Assembly (NCBI RefSeq): GCF_014851905.1
Contig: NZ_JACVAQ010000001.1
Span: 806,001-870,000, forward strand
Direction: 5' to 3'
DNA from: Pseudomonas sp. PDM14
GTDB taxonomy: Bacteria; Pseudomonadota; Gammaproteobacteria; Pseudomonadales; Pseudomonadaceae
DNA: 64,000 nucleotides
Each line of letters opens with the position of its first letter. Position 1 is the stretch's first letter. Position numbers and translations under genes: made by a program. The notes under the pieces are model-generated. The model saw only the letters and a list, made by a program, of their open reading frames with translations. It was not told the DNA's origin and did not search any database. Below are positions 48,551 to 59,552 of the stretch, piece by piece.

Positions 48551-49505
48551 GGCGGTCTCCTGATAAGGGGTTTCCGGGCTCGCTGGCCAGTTGCAGCGCC
48601 GGTGGCAACGAGGCAGGCAACAGTGGCCCGTGGCCGAGGCCGGGGAATTCCCGGTAATGCACCTGCAGGCCCGGCACCTGAGCCAGGCGCCGGGTCATCT
48701 GCAGCGCGGCATCGGCCGGCACGCTGGCCATCGCCTCGCGGCGGGCGGCCACCACCTTGGCATCCATCCCGGCACGCGGCGGACGATCCCCGGCATTGCC
48801 GATACCACGCATCAGCAGCAGGCGCCCTCCGGGAAGCGCTGGCTTGGAGGCAAGAAAGGTCTGTTCCTCGCTGAGGATGAAGCCCTTCTGCCACCACAGT
48901 GAGGGGTCGGCGATGGCGTAGGCCTGGAAACTCTGCGGCCGGGTGAACAGCGTGTGCAGGGCGAACAGGCCCGCATAGGAATGCCCCCACAGCGTCTGCC
49001 GCTGCCCGTCGATGGGGGCTCGGGCGGCCACGGCCGGTTTGATCCGCTGTTCGATCAGCTGCAGGAATACATCCGCACCACCACCGCGGCGCTCGCGCAC
49101 CAGATCGTCGATCACCGGCTCTGCGCCGGGCAGCGGCGGCGTGTAGTCGTAGGCGCGAGCGACCACGTCGAAACGCAGGTCGGTGGCGTAGCCGATGGCT
49201 ACCAGCACCGGCGGATCGCGCCGGTCCAGCGCTGCCAGCTGCGCCTCGTCGAGGGTGTCCATCGCCGCGTTGCCATCGAGCATGTACAGCGCCGGATAAC
49301 CACCCTGCGGCGCCGGGCGCTGCGGCACGCCGATCCAGATGCGGTACTGACGCTGGCCATCGGCCGAGCCCAGCTCGAGCTGCTCGAAGCGATAGAACGT
49401 CGACCCGCGCTCGGCGATGTTCGGCCCCAGCTTTTCGCTGAGGTCAGGCTTGGCCAGCGCCAGCAGCGGCAGGCAGATAAGAGCCAGAAGTATCGTGCGC
49501 GTCAT
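48540..49505 (-). CDS. Periplasmic alpha/beta-hydrolase, IroE/PfeE-like siderophore esterase
   Basis: A 321-residue secreted protein (signal about 1-18, ending ALA). The nucleophile elbow WGHSYAG puts the serine at 176, and GLGHGPL puts the histidine at 292; this Ser-His spacing resembles IroE, which lacks a normal acid residue. PfeE in P. aeruginosa hydrolyses ferric enterobactin in the periplasm beside pfeA. The last elbow position is Ala rather than Gly. It overlaps the methyltransferase stop by 1 base (ATGA-like). It probably hydrolyses the ester backbone of the siderophore taken up by the PirA-type receptor. Confidence 0.8.
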   Translation of the reverse strand: MTRTILLALICLPLLALAKPDLSEKLGPNIAERGSTFYRFEQLELGSADGQRQYRIWIGVPQRPAPQGGYPALYMLDGNAAMDTLDEAQLAALDRRDPPVLVAIGYATDLRFDVVARAYDYTPPLPGAEPVIDDLVRERRGGGADVFLQLIEQRIKPAVAARAPIDGQRQTLWGHSYAGLFALHTLFTRPQSFQAYAIADPSLWWQKGFILSEEQTFLASKPALPGGRLLLMRGIGNAGDRPPRAGMDAKVVAARREAMASVPADAALQMTRRLAQVPGLQVHYREFPGLGHGPLLPASLPPALQLASEPGNPLSGDRHEQ

Positions 49506-50998
49506 CAGACCACCCCGAGTCGTTGCCAGACCGGCAGCGTGACGGCTTCGAAACGCTGCAGGTGAGTTGCCACATCACTATCGAACCCGTGCCCCGTGCG
49601 CCGTAGCAGCGCCAGCACGGTTTCGTGCAGCAAGCTGCCGCGCAGCGCCGGGTGCTCCAGCAGCACGCGGGCGGAGGCCATCTCCAGCGTGTTCGCGGCG
49701 ATACCCGCGCCCAGGCTCGGCGCGGCCAGGTGGGTGTAGCCGCTGCCATGCAGCGCCCCTTCGGCCAGCACGCGGTTGACGCGCTGGCAGCACGCGACAT
49801 CCACCGCACCAGCCCGCAGCGGATGGGCATGACCGGCCCAGGTCAGCAGTTGCAGGGCGCCACTGAGCAGGCCGATCTGCCCGCTTAGTTGCGGGCGCCG
49901 CGCCAGCTCGGCAAAGCTCTGCGGCCCCTCGCCCAGTGCTTGCAGCAGCGGGCCATAGAGGCTGACATCGCCTTCAACCGGGCCAATGCGCGTATCGAAC
50001 AGCACCGGCCCATCAGCAGGCGCGCCGGGCAGCACGGCCCAGCAACTGCCCAGCAATGCCTGGCGGTGCTCACTCGCCGTGAGCGCCTGCGCCTGGCGCA
50101 GGTAGAGGTCGCGGCGCTGCGCCTGGTTACGGGCGATGTCCTTGGCGGTTTCGCGCTGAGCCGGATCATCCAGGCCCTGCAGCAGCGACAGACAACCGGC
50201 CGGCAGCGACAGCTCGTCGATGTTCTCCAGCGGCGTGGCACTGCCGACGAAGCGGCAGTCGATGGCGGCGAAATCAGCGATCACCTCGGCCGCATGCTGC
50301 GGCGCCCAGTGTTCGCAAAGCAGTTCGTGGGCCAGGTAGCCGAGGTCCTCGCTCGACTGCCGCGCCAGGCGCCGGGCCACATCCGGGTGGTCGACGAAGT
50401 AGCCGGCACCGGCGGCTTGCCACTGCGCCAAAGCATCGAGGCCGGCACGCAGGCGCTGCTGTTCGTTGCCGCTGGCGGCCTGTGCGGTCTGCCAGATCAG
50501 GCGCTGGGCACTGGCGAAGGCGGACAACCCGGGATGGCTCATGTAGCCGAGGTAGACCACCCCGCCCGGCTTCAGCGTCAGCGCGATGAAGCGACGCAGG
50601 GCCTGGCGGTTGGCCGGCGACACCCAGGAGTACACGCCGTGCAGAACGATGAAGTCGAAGCCTTCGCCGGGCGGCTGGGCGGCCAGTGAAGCGAAATCGG
50701 CCTGGAGAAATTCCAGGTTGCTCAACCCGGCGGCCTGTGCCTGACGCCTGCCGTGGGCGATGTGCTGGGCGTTGAAGTCCACCGCGACAAACTGCCCGCA
50801 CGGGTTGCTCGCTGCCAGCAACAGGGCGTTCAGGCCCTGGCCGCAGCCAAGCTCGCAGTAACGAAACGGCTGCGCCACATCCGGCGCACGCTGGCCCAGG
50901 GCGGTGAGCACGGCGCTCAGCCACGACGGCGACATTTCGCCCTGGACATGGTGGGGATAGACCGACTCGGCCAGGTAGCCCTCGTTCCACAGCGGCAT
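49505..50998 (-). CDS. Large SAM-dependent methyltransferase with methyltransferase-regulatory domain
   Basis: A 497-residue protein. Residues about 40-200 form a class I methyltransferase domain with ELGCGQG at 49-55 and VAVDF at 71-75. Residues about 215-300 look like the predicted methyltransferase regulatory domain (MethyTransf_Reg); the last 130 residues form a further helical domain. This architecture is shared, as I recall, with rickettsial protein lysine methyltransferases that act on the outer-membrane protein OmpB. The substrate here is unknown. It sits between the receptor gene and the esterase, sharing a stop/start overlap with the latter. Confidence 0.78.
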   Translation of the reverse strand: MPLWNEGYLAESVYPHHVQGEMSPSWLSAVLTALGQRAPDVAQPFRYCELGCGQGLNALLLAASNPCGQFVAVDFNAQHIAHGRRQAQAAGLSNLEFLQADFASLAAQPPGEGFDFIVLHGVYSWVSPANRQALRRFIALTLKPGGVVYLGYMSHPGLSAFASAQRLIWQTAQAASGNEQQRLRAGLDALAQWQAAGAGYFVDHPDVARRLARQSSEDLGYLAHELLCEHWAPQHAAEVIADFAAIDCRFVGSATPLENIDELSLPAGCLSLLQGLDDPAQRETAKDIARNQAQRRDLYLRQAQALTASEHRQALLGSCWAVLPGAPADGPVLFDTRIGPVEGDVSLYGPLLQALGEGPQSFAELARRPQLSGQIGLLSGALQLLTWAGHAHPLRAGAVDVACCQRVNRVLAEGALHGSGYTHLAAPSLGAGIAANTLEMASARVLLEHPALRGSLLHETVLALLRRTGHGFDSDVATHLQRFEAVTLPVWQRLGVV

Positions 50999-51021
50999 TG
51001 CAGACCTCTCAGGATGAAAAT

Positions 51022-51047
51022 ACTCCGCCAGGCAAGCCTGGCGGAGT
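51022..51047 (-). terminator. Hairpin between receptor and methyltransferase genes, possible attenuator
   Basis: ACTCCGCCAGG / CCTGGCGGAGT is a perfect 11-bp stem with a 4-base loop. On the minus strand it is followed by only ATTTTCATCC, a weak U-tract. A second stem (CCCTGCC / GGCAGGG, 51053-51072) precedes it. Together they could stop most transcripts after the receptor while letting some pass, or stabilise its mRNA. Confidence 0.6.
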
Positions 51048-51088
51048 TGGAGCCCTGCCGCGGTGGGCAGGGAAGGAGCACGGTTGCA

Positions 51089-53356
51089 TCAGAACGAAGC
51101 GGTCACCGACGCGAAGTAGGCACGGCCCGGTTCGTTGTAGGTCACGGCACCGGCGCTGGAGGCGTTGCCTTCGCGGTAGATGCGCTTGTCGAAGAGGTTG
51201 TTGATACCCAGGCGCACGCTGTAGTTCTCGTTGAACTCGTAGCCGGCGCTGAGCCCCATCATGCCGTAGGGATCGACATCCTTCTGCGCATCTGCGTCAT
51301 ACGCCTGGTCGGTACGCGGGTTGTAGCTCGGCGCTTCCTGCTTACCGTAGTAGGTGCCATTGACCTGCAGAGAGAGCTGCTCGGTGACGTACCAGTCGAG
51401 GGTCGAGTTGAGGGTGTACTCGGGGATCACGCTGAGCGGCTCGCCGGTGTCCTTGTCCTCGGACTCGATCATGTAGGTGAGGTTGGTGTTCCACTCCAGG
51501 TTGCTGGCCAGGGCGATGAACAGGTTGCCCTCGACGCCTTCGACCACCGCCTTGTTGGCGTTGACCCACTGCTGCACGCGACGGCCGTTGCTCAGGGCGA
51601 AGGCGTAATCGTTGCTGCCGATGATCTTGTTCTTGTAGTCGTTGCGGAAGTAGGTGGCGCTGGTGTGCCAGGTGCCCTTGTCGAAGGACAGGCCGATTTC
51701 CTTGTTGATGCTGGTTTCCGGCTCCAGGTCCGGGTTACCGATCAGGTAGCAGCCACCGGCGTTGGCTTCGTTGGCGTTACAGCCGTTGCCCATGCTGTAC
51801 AGCAGGTAGTTGGGGTTGGACTGGTACAGGTTCGGCGTCTTGTAGGCGCGGGCGATGCCGCCTTTGAGGGTCAGTTCGTCGGTCAGCTCATGGGAGGCGT
51901 TGAGGCTCGGGCTCCAGTTGCCGCCAAACTCCTCATGCTCGTCGTAGCGCAGGCCGGGGGTGACGATGGTGTTGGCACCCACTTCGATGTTGTCCTCGAC
52001 GAACAGCGCGTAGCTGTCTGCCGTGGTCTTGGTCTGGCTGCGGTCGAAACCGGGGATCGCCGGGATCGCACCGACACCCGGGTCGAAGCTCTGCGCGCGC
52101 ATCGAGCCTGGGTCGTTCATCGACTCGTAGAGATACTCGCCACCCAGCGTCAGCACCTGCTCGAAGCCAAGGCTCAGCGGCAGGTTGACCTCGGCGGCGG
52201 CGCGGGTGTTGCGCAGACGCGACATGAACACGCCGGCACCTTGGGCCGGGGCCCCTTCCGGGCCGCCCGCCAGGCCTTCGTTGAGGCGCTCGTTGCGGGT
52301 GTAGTCGTAGCTCAGCGAGGCCTTGCTGCTGCCCCAGTCGAAATCACCGTTGTGCGTCAGCGAGTAGCTGGTGCGCTGGATGACGTTGGTTTCCGTACCG
52401 GTCAGGCTGTTGATGAACGGCAGGTTGCCGCCACCGTTGCTGTTCATGGTATCGCCGGTGTAGATGTTGCCCTGGCGGCTGTAGCTGGCTTCCAGATCGA
52501 GGGTCTGCTCGGGGGTCAGCTGCCAGCTGAGCAGGCCATTGATGTCCTTGTTGCGCACGCCTTCACGGCCGGCGACCAGGCCGCCCGCATCCGCCTGGTG
52601 GCTGGCATTGATGTCGGAATCGTCGGCATCGGTCTTGTTCGCACCGCCGTACAGGCGGAACGCCAGGTTGTCGGTCAGCGGGCCGCTGAGGTTGAAGTTC
52701 GCACGCTTGCCGGCGCCTTCGGCGTCGTCTTCGGGAAGGATGGTGTACAGGGTCATCGAGCCACGCAGCTCTTTGGTCGGGCGCTTGGTGATGATGTTCA
52801 CCACACCGCCCATAGCCCCGGAGCCATAACGCGCAGCAGCCGGGCCACGCAGGATCTCGATGCGCTCGACTTCTTCAGCCGGCACCCAGTTGGTTTCGCC
52901 ACGGGTGTCGCGGTCACCGTTCCAGCCATAGCGCACGGCGTTGCGCGAGGTAGAAGGTTTGCCGTCGATGAGGATCAGGGTGTTTTCCGGGCCCATGCCG
53001 CGCAGGTCGATCTGGCGGTTGTTGCCACGCGAACCGCTGGGGCTGTTGCCGGTCAGGTTGACGCCGGGCTCGCGGCGAATGACATCGGACAGGTCGTTGG
53101 CCGGCGGGCGCTTCTTGATGTCGTCGGCGGTGATGATCGACACACCCGGCGCCTGCTTCAGCTCCTGCTCGGCGGTGCCCAGTACGCGGGTCTCCTGCAG
53201 CTGCAGCGCCTGGTCGGTGCCATCCACCGGCAGATCGGTGCTTTCCACCGGCACGTCGTCCAGGCCGATTTCCAGCGGCGCGGCCAGTAGCATGGAGGGG
53301 GCAGAGGCGGCGAGAAGGGCCAGGGACAGATGGCTGAGCTTGAATCGAGACTGCAT
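51089..53356 (-). CDS. pirA: FepA/PirA-type TonB-dependent ferric catecholate receptor
   Basis: A 755-residue outer-membrane receptor with a signal peptide (about 1-26, ending LAAP), a probable TonB box near 54-60 (QETRVLG), a plug domain (about 65-190) with the DLSDVIRREPGVN and IDLRGMGPENTLILIDGKP segments typical of FepA, and a 22-strand barrel ending in Phe. The family imports ferric enterobactin and similar catecholates. ATG 53356 has AGGAG upstream; an ATG-like alternative 29 codons earlier would break the signal. Immediately upstream lie the sensor and regulator genes. Confidence 0.92.
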   Translation of the reverse strand: MQSRFKLSHLSLALLAASAPSMLLAAPLEIGLDDVPVESTDLPVDGTDQALQLQETRVLGTAEQELKQAPGVSIITADDIKKRPPANDLSDVIRREPGVNLTGNSPSGSRGNNRQIDLRGMGPENTLILIDGKPSTSRNAVRYGWNGDRDTRGETNWVPAEEVERIEILRGPAAARYGSGAMGGVVNIITKRPTKELRGSMTLYTILPEDDAEGAGKRANFNLSGPLTDNLAFRLYGGANKTDADDSDINASHQADAGGLVAGREGVRNKDINGLLSWQLTPEQTLDLEASYSRQGNIYTGDTMNSNGGGNLPFINSLTGTETNVIQRTSYSLTHNGDFDWGSSKASLSYDYTRNERLNEGLAGGPEGAPAQGAGVFMSRLRNTRAAAEVNLPLSLGFEQVLTLGGEYLYESMNDPGSMRAQSFDPGVGAIPAIPGFDRSQTKTTADSYALFVEDNIEVGANTIVTPGLRYDEHEEFGGNWSPSLNASHELTDELTLKGGIARAYKTPNLYQSNPNYLLYSMGNGCNANEANAGGCYLIGNPDLEPETSINKEIGLSFDKGTWHTSATYFRNDYKNKIIGSNDYAFALSNGRRVQQWVNANKAVVEGVEGNLFIALASNLEWNTNLTYMIESEDKDTGEPLSVIPEYTLNSTLDWYVTEQLSLQVNGTYYGKQEAPSYNPRTDQAYDADAQKDVDPYGMMGLSAGYEFNENYSVRLGINNLFDKRIYREGNASSAGAVTYNEPGRAYFASVTASF

Positions 53357-53491
53357 GGACAACGCTCCTGTTGCAATGACAGAGGGCACAGGAGACGGGC
53401 AGAACGGCAAGTGGGCGGTGGCCAGGAAATAAGCGGCGGTCATCCAGAACTTTCCGATTCGCCCACGGTCTGTGCGCGGGGATCGGCGCGG

Positions 53492-53519
53492 ATGATATGA
53501 ATTCCTATTTGTGAGTAAA
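53492..53519 (-). promoter_or_regulatory. Predicted pirA promoter
   Basis: On the minus strand TTTACT (complement of 53514-53519) and TATCAT (complement of 53492-53497) are spaced by 16 bases in a strongly A/T-rich stretch. The weak -35 fits a promoter that needs an activator. No clear Fur box was recognised, though the A/T-rich sequence could hide one. Confidence 0.4.
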
Positions 53520-53524
53520 GATCA

Positions 53525-53548
53525 TTTACAAACTATACATTTGGTAAA
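53525..53548. promoter_or_regulatory. Candidate response-regulator operator upstream of pirA
   Basis: TTTACAAAC-6-TTTGGTAAA is an imperfect inverted repeat lying just upstream of the predicted -35 and overlapping the last codons of the sensor-kinase gene. On the minus strand TTTAC recurs at the -35 (TTTACT), so the site can also be read as TTTAC direct repeats, the arrangement OmpR-type regulators prefer. Confidence 0.3.
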
Positions 53549-54864
53549 AACAGATTCAGGCGCAAACCCTGGGCGCCATTTTCCGCCCACAGCTGGCCGC
53601 CCTGCAGGCGCACCGTGCTGCGCGCGATGGCCAAACCCAGGCCGAAACCTTCGCCACCGGGCCGTGCCGCGCACAGGCGGGTAAACGGGCGGAAGATGGT
53701 TTCCAGCTCGTTATCGGCCACGCCCTTGCCTTCATCCTCCAGCCACAGGTGCCAGCGCCGCTCCAGGCGACGGCCGCCGAAGCGGATCACGCCACCGGCA
53801 GGCGAATGGCGGATGGCATTGCGCAGGATGTTTTCCAGCGCCTGGGCCAGGCCATTGAGGTGGCCATGCACGCGGCAGTCCGCCGGTAGCTCGCAGACCA
53901 GCTGCTGCGCCGGCCAGCCGCTCTCGAAGCAGGCGTTCTCGGCCAGCACGCCCCACAGCGCGCGGACATCGATGTCTTCCATGGGCAGCCGCGGCCGTTC
54001 GGTATCCAGCCAGACCAGTTCCAGGGTGTTGTCCACCAGTTGCTGCATGCCGTCGACCTCACGTTCCAGACGCTGGCGCAGCGTCTCGACATCGGTGGCG
54101 CACTCGCTGGCCACGCGCAACCGCGACAACGGCGTGCGCAGTTCGTGGGACAGGTCGCGCAGCAGCTGGCGCTGGTAGCCGACGGTGTGCTCCAGGCGCT
54201 CGGCCATGTGGTCGAAGGCTCGCCCCAGTTCACCCAGCTCGTCGCGCCGGCGGCTGACGTCCGTGCCCACGCGCGCACCGAGGTTGCCGGCACTGAGCGC
54301 CAGGGCCTGGCGATGCAGCGCGCCCAGCGGGGAAATCAGTGCACGGTAGAGCAACATCCCGAGCAGCACGGCGAGCACGCCCGGCAGCACCCGTTGCAGC
54401 AACAGTTCCCAGATTTGGCGGTGCTGACGCGGGCTCAGCTCCCGCGGCAACTCCATCACCAGGCGGTGCTGGCCATCGTTGAACGGGATATAGAACGTGG
54501 GCCAGCCGTTGGGATTGCCCAAGGCGCCTTCCAGCGAACGGATGAACAGCAGACGCTTGCTTTCCTCAGCGCTGAGCACCGGCGGCGACAACGCATCATT
54601 GTGGTCGCTGACCACCACGGCCCAGACGTGCTCGCGCTCGCGCAGCGCCTGCAGGTACGCATCAACACCCGCAACGCCGCGCTCGCGCCAGGCGTTCTCG
54701 GCTTCCTGCGCATAACCGCGCATGACCGCCTTGGATGAGTCGGACAGGCGTGACGTCGCTTCATGGACCAGCCGGCCCACGTCCAGGTTGAGGCTGACCA
54801 GCAGCAGGCAGAACAGCGCGAGGGCGCCGGTCAGCTTCCAGAACAGCGAATGACGGGTGAGCAC
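53533..54864 (-). CDS. pirS: Sensor histidine kinase PirS
   Basis: A 443-residue inner-membrane kinase: first membrane helix at about 10-29, a periplasmic sensor domain (about 30-155), a second helix at about 158-178, HAMP (about 180-232), HisKA with His240 in LSHELRTPLSRL, and an ATPase domain with NAIRHS and GFGLGLAIA. The sensed ligand is presumably the siderophore. I chose GTG 54864, 4 bases after the regulator's stop. It directly precedes the receptor. Confidence 0.9.
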   Translation of the reverse strand: MLTRHSLFWKLTGALALFCLLLVSLNLDVGRLVHEATSRLSDSSKAVMRGYAQEAENAWRERGVAGVDAYLQALREREHVWAVVVSDHNDALSPPVLSAEESKRLLFIRSLEGALGNPNGWPTFYIPFNDGQHRLVMELPRELSPRQHRQIWELLLQRVLPGVLAVLLGMLLYRALISPLGALHRQALALSAGNLGARVGTDVSRRRDELGELGRAFDHMAERLEHTVGYQRQLLRDLSHELRTPLSRLRVASECATDVETLRQRLEREVDGMQQLVDNTLELVWLDTERPRLPMEDIDVRALWGVLAENACFESGWPAQQLVCELPADCRVHGHLNGLAQALENILRNAIRHSPAGGVIRFGGRRLERRWHLWLEDEGKGVADNELETIFRPFTRLCAARPGGEGFGLGLAIARSTVRLQGGQLWAENGAQGLRLNLFLPNV

Positions 54865-54868
54865 GACC

Positions 54869-55579
54869 TCAACCCTCGTCGCACTGGAACAGGTAGCCCT
54901 TGCCCCAGGCGGTATCCAGGCGGCCGGCCTGGTAGCCGATGGCCTGCAGCTTGCGGCGGATATGGCTGACGTGCATGTCCAGGCTGCGATCATGCTGGGA
55001 GTACGGGCGGTGCAGCACCTGCTGATAGAGGAAGGCCTTGCTCAGCACCTCGCCGGTGTGGCGCACGAAGGTCTCCAGCAGGCGGAACTCGGTGACCGTC
55101 AGCTGTGCCCATTGCCCGGCATGGCGGACATCCAGGCGGGACTCGTCCAGGCGCAGCTGCGGCGCGCTCTCGACCTGCACCCGCTCGCTACGCTCGTAGG
55201 CCACGCGGCGCAGGATCGCCTCGATGCGCACGATCATCTCGCTCATGCTGAACGGCTTGGGCAGGTAATCGTCGGCACCCTGGCTGAAACCGGCGATGCG
55301 ATCCTGCTCGCCGCCCAGGGCGGACATCAGGATCACCGGCACCCGGCGCTGGCGGCGCAGCTCGGCGAGCACCTCCAGGCCACTGCGGCTGGGCAGCATG
55401 ATGTCCATCAGGATCAGGTCGAAGTCCTGCTCGCGGGCCAGGTTCAGGCCATCGTCGCCATCGTGGCGCAACGACACGTCGAAACCGCGACGCCCGAGGT
55501 GCTCACCCAGGTGGGCGGCCAGGATGGGGTCGTCCTCGATGGCCAGGATGCGGGCCGGAGGCGTGTTTTCAGGTTGCAT
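54869..55579 (-). CDS. pirR: OmpR-family response regulator PirR
   Basis: A 236-residue regulator with a receiver domain (about 10-122; phospho-acceptor Asp59 in LILMDIMLP, conserved Lys in DDYLPKPF) and an OmpR/PhoB winged helix (about 140-236, with the RSLDMHVSHIRRKL recognition helix). It likely activates the receptor gene when PirS senses siderophore. ATG 55579 gives the family start; the frame stays open upstream only as a shadow of gacS. Confidence 0.92.
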   Translation of the reverse strand: MQPENTPPARILAIEDDPILAAHLGEHLGRRGFDVSLRHDGDDGLNLAREQDFDLILMDIMLPSRSGLEVLAELRRQRRVPVILMSALGGEQDRIAGFSQGADDYLPKPFSMSEMIVRIEAILRRVAYERSERVQVESAPQLRLDESRLDVRHAGQWAQLTVTEFRLLETFVRHTGEVLSKAFLYQQVLHRPYSQHDRSLDMHVSHIRRKLQAIGYQAGRLDTAWGKGYLFQCDEG

Positions 55580-55693
55580 GGGAATGGCCTGCAGATGCGA
55601 ATATTTCTTTCTCCGCGCATTCTGGCAAATACGCCTACAGATTCCCACCCGACGAATCGCTAAACTGCCTGCAACCTTCCGCTGGAGAACGTC

Positions 55694-58447
<2,754 letters not shown>

Positions 58448-58466
58448 CGCAGGCATGGCGGAGCCA

Positions 58467-58487
58467 GGGTGCTGGCGACCAGCACCC
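58467..58487. repeat. Hairpin between gacS and ldhA
   Basis: GGGTGCTGG-CGA-CCAGCACCC is a perfect 9-bp stem with a 3-base loop, 20 bases after the gacS stop. There is no T-run, so it may stabilise mRNA or act with Rho. Confidence 0.55.
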
Positions 58488-58528
58488 GCGTGTTCCTCAC
58501 CAGTGAACGTACCGAAAGCGGAGCCCAG

Positions 58529-59524
58529 ATGCGCATCATCCTGTTCAGCAGCAAGGCCTATGACCGCGACAGCTTTCTTGCCGCCGCAGAAGGCGCCGAC
58601 TGGCAACCGGAATTCCAGGAAGCCCGCCTGAACCTGCAGACCGCGGCGCTGGCCGACGGCTGCGTGGCGGTCTGCGCCTTCATCAACGACGACCTCTGCG
58701 CGGCTGTACTGGAGCGTCTGGCCGCCGGCGGCACGCGACTGATCGCCCTGCGCTCGGCCGGCTACAACCATGTCGACCTCAAGGCCGCGCAGCGCCTGGG
58801 CCTGGCCGTGGTGCGCGTGCCCGCCTACTCGCCGCACGCGGTGGCCGAGCACGCTGCGGCGCTGGTGCTGGCCCTGAACCGCTGCCTGCCACGCGCCTTC
58901 AACCGCACCCGCGAAGGCGATTTCTCCCTGCGCGGGCTGACCGGCTTCGACCTGCATGGCAAGACCGTCGGCGTGATCGGCGCAGGCAAGATCGGCCTGT
59001 GCTTCGCCCGCATCATGGCCGGCTTCGGCTGCCAGGTGCTGCTGCAGGACCCGTACCCGGTGGCCGGCCTCGCCGAACTGGGCGCACGCCAGGTGACGCT
59101 CGACGAGCTGATCGCCAGCAGCGACATCATCAGCCTGCACTGCCCGCTGAGCGAAGACAGCTACCACCTGATCGACACCTCACGCTTGGCGCGGATGAAG
59201 CGCGGCGCCATGTTGATCAACACCGGGCGCGGCGCCCTGGTCGACACGCCGGCGCTGGTCGAGGCACTGAAGAGCGGCCAGCTCGGCTACCTGGGCCTGG
59301 ATGTCTATGAAGAGGAAGCCGAGCTGTTCTTCGAGGACCGCTCCGACCTGCCCCTGCAGGACGACGTGCTGGCGCGCCTGCTGAGCTTTCCCAATGTGAT
59401 CGTCACCGCCCACCAGGCCTTCCTTACCCGCGAGGCGCTGGCCGCAATTGCCCAGACCACCCTGGACAACATCGCCGCCTGGGTTGCCGGCGAACCGGTG
59501 AATCAGGTGACACAGAGCGCGTGA
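58529..59524 (+). CDS. ldhA: D-lactate dehydrogenase (2-hydroxyacid dehydrogenase family)
   Basis: A 331-residue NAD-dependent enzyme reducing pyruvate to D-lactate in the cytoplasm. The GVIGAGKIG nucleotide loop near residue 151, the substrate Arg in LRSAGYNHVDL near 78, INTGRGALVD near 230, and the catalytic His in TAHQAFLT near 296 are present. ATG 58529 starts the family's RIILFSSKAYD segment. The gene follows gacS as in P. aeruginosa. Confidence 0.93.
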   Translation: MRIILFSSKAYDRDSFLAAAEGADWQPEFQEARLNLQTAALADGCVAVCAFINDDLCAAVLERLAAGGTRLIALRSAGYNHVDLKAAQRLGLAVVRVPAYSPHAVAEHAAALVLALNRCLPRAFNRTREGDFSLRGLTGFDLHGKTVGVIGAGKIGLCFARIMAGFGCQVLLQDPYPVAGLAELGARQVTLDELIASSDIISLHCPLSEDSYHLIDTSRLARMKRGAMLINTGRGALVDTPALVEALKSGQLGYLGLDVYEEEAELFFEDRSDLPLQDDVLARLLSFPNVIVTAHQAFLTREALAAIAQTTLDNIAAWVAGEPVNQVTQSA

Positions 59525-59552
59525 TAGCATGCGCAGCGATTTTGGAGGACCC

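Noticed and set aside
50753..53290. 845-codon rightward frame opposite pirA
   Set aside because: Antisense to the receptor gene and compositionally a mirror of its beta-strand codons.
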